Below, one piece after another: positions 13,399 through 20,140 of a DNA stretch of 20,140 nt (the stretch's first letter is position 1; every line of letters begins with the position of its first letter). The notes beneath the pieces were generated by a model. It saw nothing but the letters and a program-made list of their open reading frames with translations. It was not told the DNA's origin and did not search any database. Origin of the DNA: a virus; the IMG/VR virus record IMGVR_UViG_3300020442_000889, positions 1-20,140 of that record, one strand, 5' to 3'. Both the position numbers and the translations under genes were made by a program.

Positions 13399-15028
13399 TA
13401 AGTCCCTGTCCTTCTGGTGGTTCAGTTGCGGAACCATCTGCCTCGGGATCCATAGGAACGTCACCTAACGCTCCACCTTCTCCGCCTTGTTGCATTGCCA
13501 TCATCTCCTCCTCAGAAGGTGGGATGATTCCTGCTTCTTTCTCTTTCTCAATCTGATCGTCCATCTCATCCATTTCCGCATCAGTCTGATGAAGAATCTT
13601 GGAGCGGACATACTCGACAGAGAAGTATTTGCCAACGTATGGATCTGCAGCAGATGCCAGGTTGATTCTCTCTTGCAAGAGCTCGGACTCTTTGAGTTCT
13701 GAGAAGTGGTTGTCGTAGATGAAGTCGAACTGGATGTACTCCTTCATATCTTCCCACTCTTCAACGCTAGTAATTCCTTTCAGAATCAGTTGCGTCTTCA
13801 GCATGTCAATAAAGATTTCGCTAAACTTCTTGCGGAGTCTACCGACAAACTTTGTGAACTTGATTTCATCCCTCAGAATTTCTGAGGAACGACCAAGGTT
13901 GAATCCACCCTCTGCTTCCATTCTTGAAATGGGAACATTGAGGGCACGATATAATTTCTTCTTGAAGTATTCAACGTCAGTCAGTTCGCCAAGGTTCTGT
14001 CCACCAGGAAGTGTAGAAATTTCTGTTCCGCGACCACCTTCTCTACGTGGCAACCAGAAGTCCTCAAGCATCGACATATGTTTCTTGTCGTCCTTGATTT
14101 CACCTGTGCTTGCATCATAAACAAGTTTGTTACGGTAACGTCCCATTACCTCTCTGAGGTATTGTTCTGCTTTTACCTTGGGAAGATTGCCAACATCAAT
14201 ATAGAAAATACGACGTTCTGGTGCGCGTGACAAACGATAGATGACCAGAGAGTCCTCAATCATACGAAGTTGATTGAGTGCTTTGATTGCTTTATGAAGG
14301 TATGAAAGAACCATACCTTTGTTTGCGTCAAGAAGACCAGACTGTACAAAGGTGATTGCATCCTTTGCAATTTTGATGCCACCGCCAGTTGGTGCAGTAG
14401 CAGACTTCATTGGGTTCTGCTTCAGACCTTTTGGATTGTAGATGTAATACTCAAGTACGTTTCCATAATCGTACTTAGTATTCAGATCAGTTCTCATCTG
14501 ATCTGGATTTTTCTGTACTTCTTTTACAAGTCTAATTTTTTGTGGATCGACATATCTGATCTCCGTGATTCCTTTGGAAGGATCATCAAAGTCAATCATT
14601 TTATGATAATAAAGTCTTCCATCAACGTACCAACGGCGGAAGATTTCATGTGCTTTCTTATCAAAGTTGAGGAGTTTCTTGATGTACTCAAACTCTTCTC
14701 TGATGAGTTTCTTTACTTTACTACTTGCGTCCAGATTTGAAAGTTCGATCTGTACTGGACTATCATACAGATCACTTACGACTGCTTCATTGATAATATC
14801 TTCGATAGCACCATCCACCTCAGGGTGAAGTGCCATCTCACGATAACGTCTCAAAAGTTCCTGTTCGTTTTTTCCACCACCTTCTAGATCGACAAAGTAT
14901 CCATAGTGCCCACCAGCAGCTATGGATACCTGTCCATCATCTTCATTCGGCGGAACAGGAGAGATGGATTTTTTACCACCTCTCTCCTGTTCTGCTCGCT
15001 TGATTGAATATCCAAACAATTCAGGCAT
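13394..15028 (-). CDS. 20: Portal vertex protein gp20
   Basis: 544 residues, slightly longer than T4 gp20 (524). Forms the dodecameric portal at one head vertex through which DNA enters and to which the tail attaches. Recognised from MPELFGYSIKRAEQERGG at the N-terminus, LHPEVDGAIEDIINEAV (67-83), APERRIFYIDVGNLPK (269-284), DFWLPRREGGRGTEISTL (323-340) and GGFNLGRSSEILRDE (374-388), all characteristic of the T4-like portal family used as a cyanomyovirus marker. The C-terminus is acidic, Met/Gln/Gly-rich low complexity. A CTAAATAG late promoter lies 31 bases upstream. The ribosome site is weak (GAG directly before the ATG). Confidence 0.97.
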   Translation of the reverse strand: MPELFGYSIKRAEQERGGKKSISPVPPNEDDGQVSIAAGGHYGYFVDLEGGGKNEQELLRRYREMALHPEVDGAIEDIINEAVVSDLYDSPVQIELSNLDASSKVKKLIREEFEYIKKLLNFDKKAHEIFRRWYVDGRLYYHKMIDFDDPSKGITEIRYVDPQKIRLVKEVQKNPDQMRTDLNTKYDYGNVLEYYIYNPKGLKQNPMKSATAPTGGGIKIAKDAITFVQSGLLDANKGMVLSYLHKAIKALNQLRMIEDSLVIYRLSRAPERRIFYIDVGNLPKVKAEQYLREVMGRYRNKLVYDASTGEIKDDKKHMSMLEDFWLPRREGGRGTEISTLPGGQNLGELTDVEYFKKKLYRALNVPISRMEAEGGFNLGRSSEILRDEIKFTKFVGRLRKKFSEIFIDMLKTQLILKGITSVEEWEDMKEYIQFDFIYDNHFSELKESELLQERINLASAADPYVGKYFSVEYVRSKILHQTDAEMDEMDDQIEKEKEAGIIPPSEEEMMAMQQGGEGGALGDVPMDPEADGSATEPPEGQGLI

Positions 15029-15058
15029 CTCAAAAAATATGTGAATCGAATACTATAC

Positions 15059-15066
15059 CTATTTAG
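15059..15066 (-). promoter_or_regulatory. Late promoter for gp20
   Basis: CTAAATAG on the minus strand between gp19 (stop at 15074) and gp20, 31 bases before the gp20 ATG. Confidence 0.6.
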
Positions 15067-15073
15067 TCAGGTA

Positions 15074-15670
15074 TCAGAAGTTCGCTCCACCGATGGTTTC
15101 ACCACCTTCAGCGCCTGCCTGTGCTTGCCACCACTGAACTTGGAATTCAACGGTGAACTCTTCGACGGTATCGTTGTTGTCGAATGCCAGGTCAATCTGT
15201 GAAACATTGGTTGGGAAGATTCCGAAGAACTTATAAGTTCTCAGAAGATTCTCTGCTCTGTCGAGTTGACCAACGAATGCATCAACCTGATAGGTTGTTG
15301 GATCTTGTACACCGATGTTGGTGTAGTTATTGTTGATCTGGTTTGTCCAAGCTTCCATTGCTGAACGGATCTTGAAGTCAGTATCGTTGACGATAGTAAC
15401 AGTCCATGTGTCAAATGTTCTGTCACCAGCAACTTTCAACTGACGACCACGGAAAGGAACTTCTACAACACCAAGGTTGGAAGCAGGCAGCGCAGCTGCC
15501 TTGCAAAGGAATCTTGCATCACCCTGAACGCCAGAAGCGTCAGAAAAAGTAAGACCGTCTGGAAGTGAAAGAACCACTTCAAATAAGTTAGGGCGAGCGC
15601 CACCACCAGACAACCTCTGTTTGAAGGCGCTGATGTTGACGTTAGCCGCTCCAGTTGTAAATTCTGCCAT
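15074..15670 (-). CDS. 19: Tail tube protein gp19
   Basis: 198 residues (T4 gp19 is 163). Stacked hexamers form the inner tail tube. Diagnostic segments are ARPNLFEVVL (25-34), FLCKAAALPASNLGVVEVPF (54-73) and GRQLKVAGDRTFDTWTVTIV with NDTDFKIR, the conserved T4-like tube core. The sequence KFFGIFPTNVSQIDLAF then leads into the final beta-strands. The C-terminal tail is Gly/Ala/Glu-rich. GGAG is present before the ATG. The gap to gp18 is only 40 bases, and no convincing late promoter lies in it, so it is probably cotranscribed with gp18. Confidence 0.95.
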   Translation of the reverse strand: MAEFTTGAANVNISAFKQRLSGGGARPNLFEVVLSLPDGLTFSDASGVQGDARFLCKAAALPASNLGVVEVPFRGRQLKVAGDRTFDTWTVTIVNDTDFKIRSAMEAWTNQINNNYTNIGVQDPTTYQVDAFVGQLDRAENLLRTYKFFGIFPTNVSQIDLAFDNNDTVEEFTVEFQVQWWQAQAGAEGGETIGGANF

Positions 15671-15710
15671 TGTTTTACTCCGTTATTTTTTTATCGATAA
15701 ATGGATCGGA

Positions 15711-17927
15711 TCAACCTCTGTTTGCAGCAACGACTTCACTGAAGCTGACGCCCGTGCGGGTAGCAACGAATGTCAGGGTGATGAAGTTAATCGAACGAGC
15801 AGGCTTGAGGTAGATGTCTGCTCTAAACTCGTTTGCGTCGATAACAGCTGGGGTGTTATTAGTCTCGTCGCAAACTACCAGATAGTCAGTAAGACCTCTT
15901 CTTGACTGAACATCGCGGAGGAAAGGTTCAACAATTTGTGTAAACAGGGTTCTGGTTACAACATCGTTGAACTCAAACAGTTGAGCTCTTGCTGCTCTGG
16001 AGATTGCCTTCTCAAGAACAAGGAACAGTTTACGAACGTTGATTCTATCGAATGCGCTTCTAACGGAAAGACCAGTTTTGTCTCCGAAGAGAATAGTGCC
16101 TTCGCCAGGGAAAGCAGCGACTGGGTTGATTCTGTTGGTGTAAAGGGTGTCTCTATGACCCTTTCTTGGATTGAATGCAAGTTTGACAGCGTTGCGGATG
16201 TTACCTCTGTTCAGACCAGCAGGTGAGTACCAAGGATCAGCAACTGTTGCTGTGTTGACCATCAGACCAGCAAGGTCAGCGTTCAGAGGAACGTAACGAT
16301 ACTTGTCATTGAAGCGGTCATACATGTACTTGTAACCACTATCGAATACAACATAGGAGCTGCTTCCGAGTTGGTTGAAGAAGTCAACAACGTTTGCGAC
16401 CTGAGTAGCTGCTGAGGAAACTCCTACAACAGAACCTCTGAATGGTGAAATGAATCCCATGCAATCCTTTCTTGCTTCGCAGATAGAAATGATTTTCTTA
16501 GCATGAGTGATTGCATCGAGTCTGGTGCCACCACCAGGACCTTGGATGATGAAGTCAATGTCAATTGCTTCTGTATCTTCCAGTTGCTCATATGCAGTCA
16601 GCAGTTCACCAACTGTAGGTGACTGATCATCAGCACCATTTGCAAATGTCAGACCTACTGAACCGATCAGATCATATCTCAGAGTTGCTGAAGTAGTACC
16701 GAAGTCAGAAGAACCAATTTGACCATTGGTGTCTGTACCTGAACCAGGAGTTGCAATCAGACCAGAAATGTCTGTAACGGTATAAGATGTGCTCTTAGGA
16801 TATACATACTCAGACTTTGCCTGAACTACATCGAGGAAGTAGTTTGTACCACCCTGTGGAGTCTTAGCACCAGCGATCTTAGAAACATTGAGGAAAGTCT
16901 CAAGGATTGTTCCTGAAGTACCAGTGATCTTACCGTCTACGTCATAGACAGCAATGTGCATTTCGTCATACTTGACGTGCTTGTCAAGACCAAATGCTGA
17001 AGTGCCAGGCTTGCCTGCTACTTCATACCACTTCTTGTCAGCATAGACCTCTTGGAGATCGTACCAATCAGCGATTCCAGCAACTGTTGCTACTGCAGGA
17101 GTGCCAGCGGTGTCGAGGAATGTGTCACTAACACCTACCTTGTAAGCAGGGAAGATATCAGAGATAACATCCAGTGCCTTGGTTGCAGTGTCCCAGTTGT
17201 AAACATACAGAGTGAATGCTTGTACTGCTGATGCTGTACCAACAGCTGCACCACCTGAAGTTTCTGACAGGGAATCGCCAACAGCGACTGATTGACCTGC
17301 TTCCAGTCTTGCTCTTACAGTTTTTGTTTGTGCAGCAACTGAGGTAACGGTAGCAACTTTAGTTGCACCTACATACAGTTCGTCTGCTGCTGCCAGACCA
17401 GTTACGTCTGACATTACAATTTCGACCAGTGATGCCAGAGCATCGCCTTTTGCGAAAGTATAAGTGTCTGCGTCGAGTGTCAGTCTTTGATCTGCACCGT
17501 AGTCAACAACTGCAACACCCAGGCTGTTACCCAGTGTACCTGCAGTTCTTGCAACAAACTTGTATGTGCCTGCACCCTGTGATACTGTATCTTCCCAGTG
17601 CTCAAATGACTTGACCAATTCACCTGATTGTGAATCGGTAACTGCGTTCAGTTGTGATGCGTCAAGGATTCTGACAACGTAGCATACGCCACCATACTCC
17701 AGGAAGTTTGAAACCGAATACCAGTACTCGAAGTTATTGTCGTTTGGAGTACCGAAGATGTCGATAAATTCTGCCTCTGTAGTTACCAGAGTTGGGATGT
17801 CGATAGGACCCTTTTCAAAAACTCCGCAGATCGCACCGAAGTTCAAGAATGAAGGATCAATTCCACCTCTTGTAAAATCCCTCTCCTGGACGGCTACCCC
17901 TGGAGATGCTAACTTAGCTAATACCAT
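15711..17927 (-). CDS. 18: Tail sheath protein gp18
   Basis: 738 residues, longer than T4 gp18 (659). Builds the contractile sheath. The N-terminus SPGVAVQERDFTRGG (8-22), FGAICGVFEKGPIDIPTLVT (30-49), and the C-terminal domain with RKLFLVLEKAISRAARAQLF, DYLVVCDETNNTPAVIDAN and LKPARSINFITLTFVATRTG are typical of the family. These terminal domains lock neighbouring subunits. Residues of about 145-240 are an Ala/Thr/Val/Gly-rich beta-type stretch that appears inserted into the variable outer part. AGAGGAG precedes the ATG, and a consensus late promoter is 47 bases upstream. Composition is GC-richer than in gp17, as expected for an abundant virion protein. Confidence 0.97.
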   Translation of the reverse strand: MVLAKLASPGVAVQERDFTRGGIDPSFLNFGAICGVFEKGPIDIPTLVTTEAEFIDIFGTPNDNNFEYWYSVSNFLEYGGVCYVVRILDASQLNAVTDSQSGELVKSFEHWEDTVSQGAGTYKFVARTAGTLGNSLGVAVVDYGADQRLTLDADTYTFAKGDALASLVEIVMSDVTGLAAADELYVGATKVATVTSVAAQTKTVRARLEAGQSVAVGDSLSETSGGAAVGTASAVQAFTLYVYNWDTATKALDVISDIFPAYKVGVSDTFLDTAGTPAVATVAGIADWYDLQEVYADKKWYEVAGKPGTSAFGLDKHVKYDEMHIAVYDVDGKITGTSGTILETFLNVSKIAGAKTPQGGTNYFLDVVQAKSEYVYPKSTSYTVTDISGLIATPGSGTDTNGQIGSSDFGTTSATLRYDLIGSVGLTFANGADDQSPTVGELLTAYEQLEDTEAIDIDFIIQGPGGGTRLDAITHAKKIISICEARKDCMGFISPFRGSVVGVSSAATQVANVVDFFNQLGSSSYVVFDSGYKYMYDRFNDKYRYVPLNADLAGLMVNTATVADPWYSPAGLNRGNIRNAVKLAFNPRKGHRDTLYTNRINPVAAFPGEGTILFGDKTGLSVRSAFDRINVRKLFLVLEKAISRAARAQLFEFNDVVTRTLFTQIVEPFLRDVQSRRGLTDYLVVCDETNNTPAVIDANEFRADIYLKPARSINFITLTFVATRTGVSFSEVVAANRG

Positions 17928-17973
17928 TTTTTGTCTCCTCTGATAAGAGTGTCATGTGTAGATGATCTAAAAA

Positions 17974-17981
17974 TATTTATA
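17974..17981 (-). promoter_or_regulatory. Late promoter for gp18-gp19
   Basis: Perfect TATAAATA on the minus strand in the 66-base gap between gp17 and gp18, 47 bases before the gp18 ATG. Confidence 0.7.
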
Positions 17982-17993
17982 ATTTTCAACACT

Positions 17994-19640
17994 TCACTGG
18001 TAGTCCCACATGTAACTCATATCACCATATTCATCTGTATGCCATCTGTCACCATTAGCATCGACAAAACTAGTATCCTCTAATCCATCTGAAATAAATC
18101 CAAATGGTGCCATGTCTTGCTCTAATTGATTCTTCTGCTCATCATAAAGACGTTTCCTGACATCTTGGTCAGTCATCTCTTTGAAGTAGTCCTGAGCAAT
18201 CAACCAAGCATAGATAACCAGACACATAGCAAGGTCATCATTACATCCTTCTTCTGCCTCAAAGGATTGGTGTTTCTGAATGAATGTGGTCAACTCACTG
18301 ATAATCTCATAGTCCTTGAAGAGTAACTTATCATCTTCAATAACTGTCTTGAGGTTTGAACATCCAACCTTCTTGACTGCTTTTGACATCTTGACACCCA
18401 ACTGTGTCTTCTTACCTGAGAATCCTTGTCCAACAATCTGTCCTGCTCTACCACGCATGGAGCACATCAGAACGTTCTCATATTCAAGATCAAAGTTTAG
18501 AATAGAAGCAACCTGATCTCCAATGTCATTTACCTCACATAGGATATATGCATTGTTGTATGCCTTTGCCATGTCATGAATGACACTTGGGAACAGCATT
18601 GGTTTGATCTCATTGTTTCTATATTTTGCAACAACCTGATGAGGAAACGTTGTAATGTCAAATACTACAAATGCTGAGTAGTCAATACCGACTCCTCTAG
18701 CAACGTCCACAGTCATAATATAGTCATGATCCTTTTCAGGATTATTGTAAATATCTAATCCTTTGTTAGACTTGATTGGATCTTCATAAACCAAACTTCT
18801 AAGTTTCGATGGATTGATTAGTGTGTCAACAGATCCAAGGAACTCACACTCAAACTCAACTCGGAACTGCTGTTCAGAAGTGTTAGCAATAGTCTGTGCT
18901 TTCCATGCAGCATCCCTACCAGGAACTTCTGACCAGTGAACCTCAGTTGCTACATATTCATTCTTACCTCGTTCTGCATCATGCCAGTAACGATAAAAGT
19001 GGTTCATACCATGGGGGGTAGAAACCATGATGACCTTGGTAGATTTACCAGAGGAGATCGTAGGATATACAGACGCGAAGAACTGATCTGCGATGTGGTT
19101 TGGGATAAACGCAAATTCGTCCAAGAAAATAATATTGAACGACATACCACGAACAGCAGATGCTGATGTAGATGCAGCAATGATCTTAGAACCATTCTCC
19201 AGTTCCATAGATCCTTTGTTGTAGACTACAATACCCTGCTGCATCCATTTAGGAAGGTTCTCATATGCAAGTTGTAGTCTTCCTAAGAGATCTCTTGCAG
19301 TAGATGCTTTGTTTGCAAGAATGCCAATATTTACATTATCGTTGAAGATTAGATAATGCAACAAGTAAGACACACACGTTGTAGACTTACCAGTCTGTCG
19401 TGGCATCTTACAGATGTTGAATCTATTTTCATGAAAGTTCCTTACCAGTTTTTCCTGGAAAGGATACATTTTGAATGGGACGAGACCTTCATCAAGAGAA
19501 ACAATTTGAATATAGTTTCTAGCGAAGTAAACTGGATCGTCTTTACATTTGATAAACTCTGCAACGTTCTCTTCAGTCCACTGAATAGCAACGTTTGCTT
19601 TCTTTAGATTAGGATTACCAAGATATACACCATCAGCCAT
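17994..19640 (-). CDS. 17: Terminase large subunit gp17
   Basis: 548 residues; the DNA-packaging motor ATPase with headful nuclease. The N-terminal ATPase has Walker A RQTGKST (81-87), Walker B IIFLDE (170-175) and coupling motif STPHG (207-211). The C-terminal RNase H-like nuclease begins with MTVDVARG (acidic D312) and continues through CEVNDIGD and GCNDDLAM, which carry the other metal-binding acids. T4 gp17 has 610 residues. The ATG lies six bases after the stop of the 54-residue gene, and GGTGAT is the only ribosome-site-like sequence. The small subunit gp16 was not recognised nearby. Confidence 0.97.
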   Translation of the reverse strand: MADGVYLGNPNLKKANVAIQWTEENVAEFIKCKDDPVYFARNYIQIVSLDEGLVPFKMYPFQEKLVRNFHENRFNICKMPRQTGKSTTCVSYLLHYLIFNDNVNIGILANKASTARDLLGRLQLAYENLPKWMQQGIVVYNKGSMELENGSKIIAASTSASAVRGMSFNIIFLDEFAFIPNHIADQFFASVYPTISSGKSTKVIMVSTPHGMNHFYRYWHDAERGKNEYVATEVHWSEVPGRDAAWKAQTIANTSEQQFRVEFECEFLGSVDTLINPSKLRSLVYEDPIKSNKGLDIYNNPEKDHDYIMTVDVARGVGIDYSAFVVFDITTFPHQVVAKYRNNEIKPMLFPSVIHDMAKAYNNAYILCEVNDIGDQVASILNFDLEYENVLMCSMRGRAGQIVGQGFSGKKTQLGVKMSKAVKKVGCSNLKTVIEDDKLLFKDYEIISELTTFIQKHQSFEAEEGCNDDLAMCLVIYAWLIAQDYFKEMTDQDVRKRLYDEQKNQLEQDMAPFGFISDGLEDTSFVDANGDRWHTDEYGDMSYMWDYQ

Positions 19641-19646
19641 ACACTA

Positions 19647-19811
19647 TCACCCAAAATAATTTGTTACTTGTTTAGACATTCTGTCTCGCAAATCGTTTAT
19701 TCTTTGCTCATCAAACTTGGCAAAGTTTCCTCGTTTCTCTACCTTTTTATAATAGTGGAGAGCATTCAGAATAATAGTAAAATCTTCCATATTCATTTCA
19801 AACTCCAACAT
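19647..19811 (-). CDS. 54-residue unknown protein directly upstream of gp17
   Basis: ATG at 19809-19811, stop TGA at 19647-19649, within the gap between two larger genes. The sequence (MLEFEMNMEDFTIILNALHY at 1-20, then KFDEQRINDLRDRMSKQ near 32-48) is charged and predicted as two helices. GAGGATAATA precedes the start. The stop is six bases from the gp17 ATG, so translation is likely coupled to the terminase. In T4 this position is held by the small terminase subunit gp16, but this protein is only about one third of its length and shows no similarity by eye, so no function is assigned. Confidence 0.75.
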   Translation of the reverse strand: MLEFEMNMEDFTIILNALHYYKKVEKRGNFAKFDEQRINDLRDRMSKQVTNYFG

Positions 19812-19815
19812 ATTA

Positions 19816-20140
19816 TTATCCTCCGTATTGTCTAAGTTTTTTTCTATTTTCGTATCTTTCTATCATAAGAAGTTTTTGCTCATCGCTACATTCACAATTT
19901 TGTATGTTATATCTGAGTCTTTGTGTGCTCATATAATTACTAACCTTTTCGGGTACAGACGTAATAAAGATGGATGCTAGTGCAATTCCCGAAACAATTT
20001 TATAAATTGGAAAGTCTTTGTAACTTCTCAACCACTGAAAATTTTCTTTTGCTTTTTCAATGTATAATCTAACAAATTCTTTCGGACTCTTCCGCATACC
20101 TTTCCATCTCTCTTTGAGGTCTGCTACTTCCTCATCATAA
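19816..20140 (-). CDS. Unknown membrane-anchored small protein, 5' end probably outside the window
   Basis: The frame is open to the right window edge: upstream of the ATG at 20095-20097 it continues as YDEEVADLKERWKG, so the true start may lie outside. That ATG has GGAAAGG almost touching it, poor spacing, which supports an upstream start. Counted from that ATG, the product has 93 residues. A hydrophobic stretch IYKIVSGIALASIFITSV (about 31-48) is a likely single membrane helix. It is flanked by charged, basic and aromatic segments, and the C-terminal part (NCECSDEQKLLMIERYENRK) is hydrophilic. It ends four bases before the 54-residue gene. No family recognised. Confidence 0.65.
   Translation of the reverse strand, partial: YDEEVADLKERWKGMRKSPKEFVRLYIEKAKENFQWLRSYKDFPIYKIVSGIALASIFITSVPEKVSNYMSTQRLRYNIQNCECSDEQKLLMIERYENRKKLRQYGG

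Noticed and set aside
15690-15701. 12-base perfect palindrome TTTATCGATAAA between gp18 and gp19
   Set aside because: It has no loop, so it is a poor RNA hairpin. A single such palindrome in AT-rich DNA can arise by chance. The adjacent GATAAAAA is too far from the late consensus to call a promoter.
1-20140. tRNA genes, CRISPR arrays, insertion sequences, integrase or attachment sites
   Set aside because: No cloverleaf-like segments, regularly spaced repeats, transposase or integrase motifs were found on reading both strands, and the gaps between genes are too short to hold most of these.

Overview
The window comes from the genome of a T4-like cyanophage, a contractile-tailed myovirus infecting marine Synechococcus or Prochlorococcus. 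Every well-supported protein gene lies on the minus strand. Read in the direction of transcription (high to low coordinates), the gene order is gp17, gp18, gp19, gp20, head-core protein, gp21, gp22, gp23, small genes, a gp3-like gene, uvsY, uvsW, a small gene, gp55, two small genes, gp47, a DUF3110-like gene, gp46, and a VWA/zincin gene. This is the conserved cyanomyovirus core block. The cyanobacterial host is inferred from this order, from the DUF3110-like gene and from the CobT-like VWA gene; no photosynthesis gene is present in the window.

Right part (about 9.9-20.1 kb): packaging and virion genes. They start with a partial membrane-anchored protein and a 54-residue protein upstream of the large terminase gp17. 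Then come tail sheath (gp18), tail tube (gp19), portal (gp20), a gp67/68-like core protein, prohead protease (gp21), scaffold (gp22) and major capsid protein (gp23). Most of these transcription units have a T4-type late promoter (TATAAATA or CTAAATA) just upstream. gp23 is followed by a strong intrinsic terminator.

Middle (about 9.0-9.9 kb): small unknown genes. A 57-residue gene sits between two nearly identical terminators with its own candidate promoters. It is followed by 65- and 104-residue genes behind another late promoter.

Left part (about 0-9.0 kb): a tail-tube-tip protein (gp3-like) is translationally coupled to recombination and replication genes: UvsY (mediator), UvsW (helicase), and the gp46/gp47 Rad50/Mre11-type nuclease with a DUF3110-like protein between its two subunit genes. 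gp55, the late sigma factor that should recognise the late promoters listed here, is also in this block. It has an excellent host-type sigma-70 promoter, and a second excellent sigma-70 promoter points the opposite way from the same -35 element. The window ends inside a large protein that joins a HExxH zincin-like region to a VWA domain; in related phages a CobS-like AAA+ ATPase is expected next.

No tRNA, CRISPR array, insertion sequence or integrase was seen. Most of the window is expected core phage content. The less explained parts are the shared-element divergent promoters beside gp55, the VWA/zincin protein, the LSm-like and DUF3110-like small proteins, the insulated 57-residue unit, and an inserted region in the sheath.
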